DNA of 8,192 bases from Alphaproteobacteria bacterium (GCA_028869395.1 JAGWSE010000007.1:1-8192), one strand, 5' to 3'. Shown: positions 1-4,829, numbered from the stretch's first letter. A program made the numbers and translations. The notes: generated by a model from the sequence alone, not told the origin.

Positions 1-24
1 CCCCGCCTTCGCCCCCGCCTTCGC
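1..24 (+). repeat. Exact 12-bp tandem duplication in signal-peptide coding region
   Basis: The unit CCCCGCCTTCGC occurs twice in a row at 1-12 and 13-24. In the reading frame of the UrcA-type gene it encodes PAFA twice, which lengthens the end of the signal peptide. Being a multiple of three it keeps the frame. Confidence 0.8.
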
Positions 25-550
25 CCAGGAGACCACCGTCCAGTCGGTGACCGTGATGGGCCGCTACATGCCCAGGGGCGAGCCGCCCGTGCAGCTCTCC
101 CGGGTGGTCGACTACTCCGACCTCGACCTGCGCATGAGAGCTGACCAGGACGAGCTGCGCCACCGGATCGTCCGCGCCGCCGACGACGTCTGCGACCGGC
201 TCGGCCGCGCCGCGCCCAACCACACCAACATGGGGACCTCCTGCCGCGAGCAGGCGGTGCGCGACGCCATGAACCAGGTGGGCATGGCCGTGGCCCAGGC
301 CTACGCGCGGCCCGCGCCGGCCTACGCCTATGTGGAGCCGGTCCCGGCCGAGGCCTATCCCGCCGCGCCGCCGCCGCCAGACGGGAACCCCCAGGCCCCG
401 GCCGCCGGCGGCTACGGCGAGCCGGCCAGCGCCACGGTGACCACCCAGACCATCACCAACGGCCCGGTGCCCGACACCGCCGCCAACCGCGCCAGGTACG
501 GCGGCCCGATGTCCAACGCCGGGCGCAAGTCCAAGCCCATCGGCAACTAG
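2..550 (+). CDS. UrcA-family secreted protein, 5'-truncated by window edge
   Basis: The reading frame is already open at the left edge, so the true start is outside the window; the first visible start codon (GTG at 47) is not the real one. The visible N-terminus reads PAFAPAFAQE, which looks like the end of a Sec signal peptide cut at AFA|QE, so the product is probably periplasmic or secreted. The core VDYSDLDL, followed by a helix ending in DDVC and a second cysteine about 17 residues later (TSC), matches the UrcA family, in which the two cysteines plausibly form a disulfide. UrcA function is not established. Beyond the core is a Pro/Ala/Tyr-rich linker and a tail with NGPVPD...NRARYGGPMS...GRKSKPIGN, a C-terminal pattern I recall from Caulobacterales hypothetical proteins. 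The family call is fairly firm; a role is not offered. Confidence 0.75.
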   Translation, partial: PAFAPAFAQETTVQSVTVMGRYMPRGEPPVQLSRVVDYSDLDLRMRADQDELRHRIVRAADDVCDRLGRAAPNHTNMGTSCREQAVRDAMNQVGMAVAQAYARPAPAYAYVEPVPAEAYPAAPPPPDGNPQAPAAGGYGEPASATVTTQTITNGPVPDTAANRARYGGPMSNAGRKSKPIGN

Positions 551-566
551 CCCCTGCGTCCACGCT

Positions 567-583
567 CTCCCCGTTCCGGGGAG
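567..583 (+). terminator. Possible terminator of the UrcA-family gene
   Basis: A perfect 7-bp inverted repeat (CTCCCCG / CGGGGAG) with a 3-base loop begins 17 bases after the stop codon at 548-550. There is no T-run after it, so it is only a candidate terminator or 3'-end stabilising hairpin. The rest of 584-635 shows nothing recognisable. Confidence 0.35.
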
Positions 584-635
584 CCGTCCACGGTACGGGT
601 ACCGCCGCGGGCCTCGCGGGCGCGTGCGGCGGGCG

Positions 636-864
636 GGATTTGATCCAGATCAGAACCGCCCGAGCGTCCAGGGCGCACCTGATTCGGGCCACGCGGGACT
701 GACGAAAGCCAACCCCGCAGGCGCTTCGCCGGCGAGCAGCGGACCCCGTCCGCGGCCACCAGGCAGCAGGTCCGGCCAGACCTGCGGCCGCGCCAAGCGC
801 CAGGTTCCAGCGCAATTCTCCCCGACTTGCGTGCGGACGGGGCGGAGGCGGGCCCATCCCCCCC
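636..864 (+). repeat. Imperfect direct repeat, copy 1 (downstream of the winged-helix gene)
   Basis: This segment matches 1886-2116 in the same orientation with a net offset of exactly 1250 bases at both ends. The best-conserved blocks are GGATTTGATCCAG at the start, GGCGAGCAGCGGAC, the CGCGGCC...GGCCGCG dyad, GTTCCAG, TCTCCCCGAC and GGACGGGGCGGAGGCGGGCCC at the end. Internal indels are small and several are not multiples of three (+1, -6 and +5 in the first half; +1, +1 and -2 in the second), cancelling overall. Sequence left of the repeat start is unrelated to that left of copy 2. By eye about three-quarters of positions agree. No other copy was found in the window. Confidence 0.85.
640..653. 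promoter_or_regulatory. FNR/FixK-type dyad, copy 1
   Basis: TTGATCCAGATCAG matches the Fnr/FixK consensus TTGAT-N4-ATCAA at nine of the ten specified positions. It is the first conserved element of repeat copy 1. Fnr/FixK activators usually bind about 41.5 bases before the transcription start, which would place a plus-strand start near 688, with a weak -10-like CCTGAT at 678-683. The site is symmetric, so direction cannot be read from it alone. The match is seen; binding and activity are inferred. Confidence 0.5.
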
Positions 865-886
865 AAGGGCCCGCCCCGCCTTCGTC
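688..886 (+). ncRNA. Putative structured small RNA, copy 1
   Basis: Inferred transcript from about 41 bases after the FNR-type dyad to the tail of the hairpin at 841-880; the 5' end is an estimate. Visible structure includes a 6-bp hairpin GCGGAC/GTCCGC at 739-753, an overlapping dyad CGCGGCC/GGCCGCG at 751-757 and 786-792 with an inner CAGG/CCTG pairing, and the terminal hairpin. The first two share bases 751-753, so they would be alternative folds. Frame-breaking indels relative to copy 2 argue against a conserved peptide. Evidence for the strand is mixed: the terminal hairpin favours plus, whereas one difference in the middle stem (A758) would be a G-U pair only on the minus strand. I do not recognise an Rfam family. 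Confidence 0.35.
841..886 (+). terminator. GC-rich hairpin closing repeat copy 1; possibly bidirectional
   Basis: GGCGG-A-GGCGGGCCC (841-855) pairs with GGGCCCGCC-CCGCC (867-880), giving 14 base pairs with one bulged A and an 11-base C-rich loop, followed by TTCGTC on the plus strand. The minus-strand gene ends at 885, so the same hairpin lies immediately after its stop codon and could serve both directions, though the minus strand has no T-run after it. Confidence 0.5.
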
Positions 887-1829
887 ACGCCACCCCGGCT
901 GCAGCCTGTTCTACCTCCCAAACCACCGTCAGCCCCGCCCGGGCCAGCGTGCGGAACAACCGCGTCATGTCGGTGATGCTGCGCGCCAGCATCGCGCGCA
1001 GCGGCCCCGCCTCCAGCGCGCGCGCCGGTACGATCAGGCCGCGGGCCGTCCGGGCGAGCAGGCCCTCGGCCTGGAGTTTGCGCGCATGTCGGCGCACGCA
1101 CTCGTGTCCCAACCGCAGCGCGCGAGCCACCTCCGCCATGGTCGCGGGCCGCTTGTACCCGTCCGGCACGAACGCGGAGGGCAGCATCCAGGCCGCCGTC
1201 CGGGCGTCAGGCAGGTGCGAGGTGTTGCGCCTGAGGGTCTCCATCAGGAGGAAGGCGTCGGTGACGTCACGAAGCTCGTCGATCATCGCCCCGGCGCTGC
1301 GCAGGAAATAGTCCGAGGCCGCCCGGCTGACCAGGCGTGGAAGCGGCGCATTCGCCGGCTCCGCCCTGGGAAGTGAGGCGAAGTCGAAGAAGCCCACCGC
1401 CCGCAGCCGCCGAAAGGTCGTCCGGACCAGTTCCTCGGTGGCTGCGATCGCCGCCCGGTGCGCGGGGGAATCCAGCCAGGTGGTGGGCACCACCACTCCG
1501 GCCCGGCGTCTGGCGCAGACGCCGCGTGCGCACAGCCGCTCGATGCGCCGGCGGACGGTCTCGAACGGCAGCCCCAGCATGTTCGCGACCGCCTTGACGC
1601 TCACCGGCTGTCGGGACTCCTCCGGCGGCAGAGTCTCCCCGCCCTCGTAACGGCGGTCCTTTTCGGCGTCGGCGTGCACGCGCGCCACGTTCGACTGGAC
1701 GATCGAGACGGCCACCACCGCGTCCAGCAGGTCCAGGTCCCCGCGCCCGATGGCGAGCAGGCCAAGCGTCAGGTCCTTCGCGATGATGAAGGCCGAGGCG
1801 GCGAGCGGTGGGGGCAGGAGGTTGGTCAC
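885..1829 (-). CDS. Putative transcriptional regulator with two duplicated winged-helix halves
   Basis: The protein is 314 residues from a GTG start at 1829. That start is chosen because GGAGAG sits five bases upstream (1835-1840); the open frame continues to 2177 but only through repeat DNA. Residues about 74-115 contain SVKAVANMLGLPFETVRRRI and 227-268 contain TMAEVARALRLGHECVRRHA, both typical HTH patterns (Crp/GntR-like) followed by a short wing ending in VVVP or LIVP. Each HTH is preceded by a helix (34-54, 188-208) and followed by a helix ending in FRRLRAVGF or FRTLARAGL, repeating with a period of about 153 residues. No membrane segment or ligand domain is recognised. It is transcribed away from repeat copy 2, whose FNR-type dyad is about 61 bases before the start codon. 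DNA binding is inferred; I cannot name a family or targets. Confidence 0.7.
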   Translation of the reverse strand: MTNLLPPPLAASAFIIAKDLTLGLLAIGRGDLDLLDAVVAVSIVQSNVARVHADAEKDRRYEGGETLPPEESRQPVSVKAVANMLGLPFETVRRRIERLCARGVCARRRAGVVVPTTWLDSPAHRAAIAATEELVRTTFRRLRAVGFFDFASLPRAEPANAPLPRLVSRAASDYFLRSAGAMIDELRDVTDAFLLMETLRRNTSHLPDARTAAWMLPSAFVPDGYKRPATMAEVARALRLGHECVRRHARKLQAEGLLARTARGLIVPARALEAGPLRAMLARSITDMTRLFRTLARAGLTVVWEVEQAAAGVA

Positions 1830-1834
1830 GACCG

Positions 1835-1840
1835 CTCTCC
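1835..1840 (-). promoter_or_regulatory. Ribosome binding site that fixes the regulator start
   Basis: Minus-strand GGAGAG followed by CGGTC and the GTG start codon. This is one of the clearest Shine-Dalgarno sequences in the window and decides against longer versions of the reading frame. Confidence 0.65.
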
Positions 1841-1885
1841 ACGCAGGTCCCCCGATTTGGGCAGTCTGCAGCTGTTTCGCGCAAT

Positions 1886-2116
1886 GGATTTGATCCAGGT
1901 CAGGTCGCGGCGGCCACCAGGGGCGCATGTGTCGACCTGCCTCGCGGGACCAGCCAAACCCACCCGACGAGCACCTCGCAGGCGAGCAGCGGACGCCCTC
2001 CGCGGCCGCCAGGCAGCGGGTCCGGCCGGTACCTGCGGCCGCGCGGAGTAATCTCGTTCCAGTGCAGATCTCCCCGACGTGCCTGGACGGGGCGGAGGCG
2101 GGCCCACTCCCCCCCC
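1886..2116 (+). repeat. Imperfect direct repeat, copy 2 (upstream of the winged-helix gene)
   Basis: This is the partner of 636-864, in the same orientation, occupying most of the intergenic region 1830-2221. Similarity begins abruptly at GGATTTGATCC next to the FNR-type dyad and fades in the loop of the terminal hairpin. After it, 2153-2211 shows only weak promoter-like sequence for the next plus-strand gene (for example TTCGCG at 2164-2169 and TAGGCT at 2186-2191). Confidence 0.85.
1890..1903. promoter_or_regulatory. FNR/FixK-type dyad, copy 2, in front of the regulator gene
   Basis: TTGATCCAGGTCAG matches the Fnr/FixK consensus TTGAT-N4-ATCAA at eight of ten specified positions. Its centre is at 1896.5. 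On the minus strand a weak -10-like CAGACT lies at 1863-1868, predicting a start near 1856. That gives a centre-to-start distance of about 41 bases and a leader of about 27 bases before the GTG, the geometry of a class II activated promoter. On the plus strand the same spacing predicts a start near 1938. The dyad could serve either or both directions; function is inferred. Confidence 0.45.
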
Positions 2117-2152
2117 GGGTCCGCCTCTCCCCGTCCAGCCGGGGGCTTTCGT
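1938..2152 (+). ncRNA. Putative structured small RNA, copy 2
   Basis: Inferred counterpart of the copy 1 RNA, from about 41 bases after the dyad to the T-rich tail of its hairpin. Structures kept from copy 1 are a GCGGA/TCCGC hairpin at 1989-2003, a 12-pair stem at 2001-2043 (CGCGGCCG/CGGCCGCG plus CAGG/CCTG, one bulged C) and the terminal hairpin at 2083-2138. Two pairs in the terminal hairpin (2094-2128 and 2102-2120) are G-U on the plus strand but would be C-A mismatches on the minus strand, which favours plus-strand transcription. The 5' end is an estimate. Confidence 0.35.
2083..2152 (+). terminator. Long GC-rich hairpin closing repeat copy 2
   Basis: Bases 2083-2105 pair with 2117-2138 over 22 pairs with one bulged C (2093) and two G-U pairs. 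A further G-rich stretch and CTTTCG at 2146-2151 follow. The stem is longer than in copy 1 because its 3' arm is different yet still complementary. It would isolate the unit from the gene starting at 2222. Confidence 0.5.
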
Positions 2153-2221
2153 GTCGCAGGGGGTTCGCGCGTCCCAAAATCGCCCTAGGCTCGGTGCATC
2201 CTGGCGAGCCTGGAGGACCCG

Positions 2222-2992
2222 TTGATCGACGCCGCCAAACTCCGCGCCCTCGCTCCCACCGCCGCGCTCGCGCCCCTTCTGCTGGCGGCGATGCTGTGTC
2301 TGGGGGCGCGGTTCGGGGATGCGCTGGCGCCCACCGATGCGGTGATCGCCCGCGCCGAGCCGGCGCCGATCGCCGCCATGCGCCGGCTGTTCCCCAAGAC
2401 CAACGCGGGGATCGACGCGGCCGCGCGCACCGGCAACGGCGATCCGGAGAACCTGGAGCACGCCGTCGCCTGGTTCCGCGGCTGGATGGGCCAGCGCGCT
2501 GTGGACGTGCTGAACGCCCCCGACGACGCGCTGCTGGCGGTCGCCGCCGCCCGCCTGCACGTGATGCTCGCCGCCCGCGCCGAGGATCCGCGCCTGTGTA
2601 TCCAGTACGCCCGCGCCCCGGCGGGCGGCGTCGCCCAGCCGGCCAGCGCGCCCTCGCCGCTGCTCGCCGAGGCGGTGGACGACGAGCTGGTCGCCCAAGT
2701 CGCCGCCGCCCGCGCCGGGGTCGACCGCCCGACGATCCGCCCCGCCGACGCGAAGCCCTGGCTCAATCCGGCCGTCCGCCGCCGCGCCAACTGGTACACC
2801 CAGCTCGCGCTGCGGGGCTCGCCGCGGCTGGAGCACGCCACCGAGGCGCACCGGTGCGGGGCCTACATCGAGGCGTACCGGCTGGCCATCGGCCTGCCGC
2901 CCAGCGACGGCGCCGCCCTGGCCGCGTCCCTGCTCGGCCGTTCGCTGCCTCCGCCGCCCGGCGCGCCCGCACCCGCCGCCACGCCCGCCTGA
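2222..2992 (+). CDS. Membrane-anchored protein of unknown function
   Basis: The protein has 256 residues. The start is TTG, chosen because GGAGG at 2212-2216 lies five bases upstream and no earlier in-frame start exists. Residues about 10-29 form one hydrophobic segment that could be a signal anchor, leaving the remainder in the periplasm. The body is largely helical and Ala-rich, with a WFRGWMG stretch at 84-90, cysteines at 126 and 212 that could pair if periplasmic, NWYTQLALRGSPRLEHATEAHRCGAY around 190-215, and a Pro/Ala-rich tail. I do not recognise a family. It lies about 70 bases after the copy 2 hairpin, in the same direction, and 55 bases before the next gene. Third-position GC is high throughout, supporting real coding. 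Confidence 0.65.
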   Translation: MIDAAKLRALAPTAALAPLLLAAMLCLGARFGDALAPTDAVIARAEPAPIAAMRRLFPKTNAGIDAAARTGNGDPENLEHAVAWFRGWMGQRAVDVLNAPDDALLAVAAARLHVMLAARAEDPRLCIQYARAPAGGVAQPASAPSPLLAEAVDDELVAQVAAARAGVDRPTIRPADAKPWLNPAVRRRANWYTQLALRGSPRLEHATEAHRCGAYIEAYRLAIGLPPSDGAALAASLLGRSLPPPPGAPAPAATPA

Positions 2993-3009
2993 GGCGAAAT
3001 CCCCGCGCC

Positions 3010-3031
3010 GCTCGCGGCGCGCAAGGCAATC
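3010..3031 (+). terminator. Weak hairpin between two plus-strand genes
   Basis: CGCGCCG and CGGCGCG form a 7-bp stem with a CTCG loop shortly after the stop codon of the membrane-anchored protein gene. No T-run follows, so termination is uncertain. The following TTAAAC near 3033 could be a -10-like element for the next gene, which has no clear ribosome binding site. Confidence 0.25.
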
Positions 3032-3047
3032 TTAAACAACGCGGCGC

Positions 3048-3314
3048 ATGACCCATTTTGAGTATGCCGGTCCGCCGGCGACAGTTCCCGAGGGATCCGT
3101 GGCGCTCAACCTCGTCGTTTACGACCCGCCGATCGCGGGCTTTCCCTATCTCGCCGTGGCCGTGGAGACCGAGGCGCCGGTCGACGTGCTCTACGCCGAA
3201 GCCCACGCCACCCTCGCCGAAGCCGAGGCCGCCATCTTCCGCATGGCCGCGCGCCTCGAGGAGGAACAGCAGGCGGAGCAACCGGTCCCGCGCCGCCGCG
3301 CCGGGGGCGCCTGA
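3048..3314 (+). CDS. Small hypothetical protein, 88 residues
   Basis: The ATG start is the first in frame. No Shine-Dalgarno sequence is visible upstream, so translation may be weak or leaderless. The N-terminal part, about residues 18-48, alternates hydrophobic and polar residues (SVALNLVVYDPPIAGFPYLAVAVET), which suggests a small beta-rich fold. Residues 50-75 (AEAHATLAEAEAAIFRMAARLEEEQQ) should form a charged helix, and the tail is Arg/Pro-rich. There is no signal peptide or membrane segment, so a cytoplasmic protein is expected. No family was recognised. Its stop codon is only six bases from that of the convergent response-regulator gene, leaving no room for a separate terminator. Confidence 0.65.
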   Translation: MTHFEYAGPPATVPEGSVALNLVVYDPPIAGFPYLAVAVETEAPVDVLYAEAHATLAEAEAAIFRMAARLEEEQQAEQPVPRRRAGGA

Positions 3315-3320
3315 ACCGGC

Positions 3321-3725
3321 TCAGTCGTCGTTGTCGCCGACCAGCTTGCGCACCTGCTCCATCAGTTCGTCCGCGGTGAAGGGCTTGGCGACGAACAGGC
3401 TGCCGGGCACGCCGTTGGCCCGGTACGAGCGCTCCGAGGTCTGGCCGCTCACATAGATCACCGGCAGCCCGGCCTCGAGCCGTCGGGCGTAGCGGGCCAC
3501 GTCGTAGCCGGTGGTGCCGGAGCCCAGGTTCACGTCGACGATCATGCAGGCGAACTCGCGCCGCCTCGCGATCAGCGCCGCATAGGCCGCCTCGTCGCTC
3601 TGCACGCAATCGGGCGCGAAACCCTCGTCGTCGACGATGTCGGCCAGCAGGCCGCACACCTCGGGCTCGTCCTCCACGATCAGGACGCGCGGCCTGGTGT
3701 TCGGTTGTTCAGCGGCTTCAGGCAT
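3321..3725 (-). CDS. Single-domain response regulator (CheY-like receiver)
   Basis: Only a receiver domain is present, 134 residues from the ATG at 3725. An in-frame ATG at 3782 would add 19 residues; neither has a good Shine-Dalgarno sequence, and the shorter form fits the family better. In the 134-residue numbering the hallmarks are VLIVEDE with acidic pocket E18/D19, phosphoacceptor D64 in MIVDVNLG, S93 in VIYVSG, and K114 in VAKPF. It should take a phosphoryl group from a histidine kinase or phosphotransferase. There is no output domain, so it would act by protein contact or as a phosphate sink. The DVNLGSGTTGYDVARYARR stretch resembles alphaproteobacterial receivers often found beside HWE kinases, but no kinase is encoded here, making it an orphan. 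Partner and process are unknown. Confidence 0.9.
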   Translation of the reverse strand: MPEAAEQPNTRPRVLIVEDEPEVCGLLADIVDDEGFAPDCVQSDEAAYAALIARRREFACMIVDVNLGSGTTGYDVARYARRLEAGLPVIYVSGQTSERSYRANGVPGSLFVAKPFTADELMEQVRKLVGDNDD

Positions 3726-3937
3726 TTCGACAGCAAGCGTAACGAGACCAAACGACGCCGGGCCGTGTGGCGTTCCCGACATAAAGGCGTGTTCGGACCC
3801 GTCAACCCGCCATGCGCGCCCCTGTTCGGTCGCGACCCGATCAATCCCGCGTTATCTCGTCTCGCGACACGCTTAACGGAATTTTCGCCGTTCGGGGCCC
3901 AAGGGTGCGCGCCTCAACCGTCCCCTAGGGGGTCCCT
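3726..3937. promoter_or_regulatory. Divergent intergenic region between response regulator and barrel gene
   Basis: About 210 bases separate the two divergent starts and must contain both promoters. It is richer in A/T than its surroundings at 3845-3890. A 5-bp inverted repeat AACGG/CCGTT occurs around 3874-3891. I see no full CtrA site (TTAA-N7-TTAA) and no FNR-type dyad. Individual -35 and -10 elements cannot be assigned with confidence. Confidence 0.35.
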
Positions 3938-3938
3938 A
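3922..3938 (+). promoter_or_regulatory. Ribosome binding site lying in overlapping inverted repeats
   Basis: CCCCTAGGGG (3922-3931) is a perfect palindrome, and TAGGG-GGT-CCCTA (3926-3938) is a second short inverted repeat reaching the A of the start codon. The Shine-Dalgarno AGGGGG falls in both. The helices are short, so regulation is only a possibility. Confidence 0.3.
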
Positions 3939-4597
3939 TGCTCCGCTTCCGCCTCGCCGCCGCCGCCGCCGCGGCCTTCGTCCTTCCCGCGCTGGCTCAG
4001 GCCATGCCGCTTTCCTCGCCCTACGTCGAGGTCAGCGGCGGCTGGGCGGGCGCCGGACGCATCAAAGCCCAGGGCGTCGACGCCGTGCTCGGCCCGCTCG
4101 CCGTCACCGAACACCTGAAGACCGGCTGGATCGCGAGCGCGCTCGCCGGCGCCCGGCTCGGCCAGAGCCCCTTCGCCGTCGAGGCCGAGGCGCTCTACGC
4201 CCGCAACAACATCTCCTCGCCCGACCTCGACGCCGCCTTCGGCGCGCCCCTGCAGATGCAGAGCCGCGCCAAGGGCGTGCTCGCCAATTTCAAGGTTTCC
4301 GCGCCGAACGGCTGGCATGCCTCGGGATTCACCCTTCGCCCCTACGCCGCCGGCGGCGTGGGCTACGGGCGCAACGACATCGACATCCTGGGCGACGATT
4401 ACGGCGGCGACGGCACCGTCTGGCAGGCCAAGGCCGGCCTCGAGCTGGCCTCCGCCGGCCGCTTCGCGTGGGACCTCGGCTACCGCTACCTGTCCCTGCC
4501 GCGCTTCCACACCGACCAGCTCGGCCTCGACGTTCACATGAAGACGCACCTGCAGGCCGTCACCTTCGGCCTCGTCTACCGCCTGGGCGGCCGCTGA
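3938..4597 (+). CDS. Outer-membrane beta-barrel protein (OmpA-like/porin-like small barrel)
   Basis: The ATG is preceded by AGGGGG at 3927-3932 with five bases of spacing. Residues 1-22 form a clear Sec signal peptide (positive start, Ala-rich core, cleavage at AQA|MP). The mature protein of about 197 residues alternates short amphipathic strands and turns: SPYVEVSGGW, GWIASALAGARLG, FAVEAEALYARNN, GVLANFKVSA, FTLRPYAAGGVGYGRN, TVWQAKAGLELAS, FAWDLGYRYLSLP and THLQAVTFGLVYRL. That suggests an eight-stranded outer-membrane barrel of the generic OMP beta-brl type. The Gly/Tyr-rich RPYAAGGVGYG and DLGYRYL stretches are typical. The protein ends LVYRLGGR, so it lacks the usual terminal Phe of the assembly signal; the aromatic residue is a few positions inside. 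Substrate or role is unknown. A 56-residue gene follows 61 bases later on the same strand. Confidence 0.8.
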   Translation: MLRFRLAAAAAAAFVLPALAQAMPLSSPYVEVSGGWAGAGRIKAQGVDAVLGPLAVTEHLKTGWIASALAGARLGQSPFAVEAEALYARNNISSPDLDAAFGAPLQMQSRAKGVLANFKVSAPNGWHASGFTLRPYAAGGVGYGRNDIDILGDDYGGDGTVWQAKAGLELASAGRFAWDLGYRYLSLPRFHTDQLGLDVHMKTHLQAVTFGLVYRLGGR

Positions 4598-4658
4598 CAT
4601 GCGCCACCCGACGTCGCGCCGTCCGCCGGCGCCAGTTCCAGTACCCGAGTAAACGCGT

Positions 4659-4829
4659 ATGACCGAGCGCAAGTCGTCCGAGCCCTCCGCGCCACGCGCG
4701 GAGGACTGCCGCCGCCGCGCCGCCGAGTTCCGGGCGAAGGCCGCCCGCGCCCGCACGCCGGCCGTCCGCGACCAGATGCTGCTGATGGCGCAGGACTGGG
4801 ACGCCCTGGCCGCGCGCCAGAAGGACTAG
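4659..4829 (+). CDS. Small helical protein, 56 residues, alphaproteobacterial type
   Basis: ATG at 4659 and TAG at 4827-4829. The product starts MTERKSSEPSAPRAEDCRRR and then contains AAEFRAKAARARTPAVRD followed by QMLLMAQDWDALAARQKD. This resembles short hypothetical proteins widespread in alphaproteobacteria, with a Cys-Arg-rich helix, a turn containing a 'P-x-V-R' pattern, and a helix with W flanked by acidic residues. I recall the pattern but no function. It is highly charged, has no signal peptide and should be a cytoplasmic two-helix protein. The Shine-Dalgarno sequence is weak. It follows the barrel gene on the same strand and ends 16 bases before the convergent SRAP stop codon. The codon bias and recognisable pattern make it a likely real gene despite its size. 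Confidence 0.7.
   Translation: MTERKSSEPSAPRAEDCRRRAAEFRAKAARARTPAVRDQMLLMAQDWDALAARQKD

Noticed and set aside
624..1376. Long plus-strand open frame across repeat copy 1 and antisense to the regulator.
   Set aside because: It is rich in Arg, Pro and Gly, as expected from a shadow frame in GC-rich DNA, and matches no family. The minus-strand frame has coherent HTH motifs.
1830..2177. In-frame 5' extension of the regulator reading frame up to 2177 (116 more residues), parts of which resemble the minus-frame translation of repeat copy 1 (for example GVRCSPA and DLDQI).
   Set aside because: The resemblance follows from the DNA repeat itself, and the copies differ by frame-breaking indels. A GTG with a strong Shine-Dalgarno sequence at 1829 marks the better start.
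1927..3051. Plus-strand 374-residue open frame overlapping copy 2 and the membrane-anchored protein gene.
   Set aside because: Its composition is almost entirely Arg/Ala/Pro/Gly, typical of an out-of-frame shadow. The frame starting at 2222 has a ribosome binding site and a plausible hydrophobic segment.
3845..3895. Possible CtrA binding site (TTAAC near 3873) upstream of the barrel gene.
   Set aside because: Only one half-site is present and no second TTAA occurs at the required spacing.
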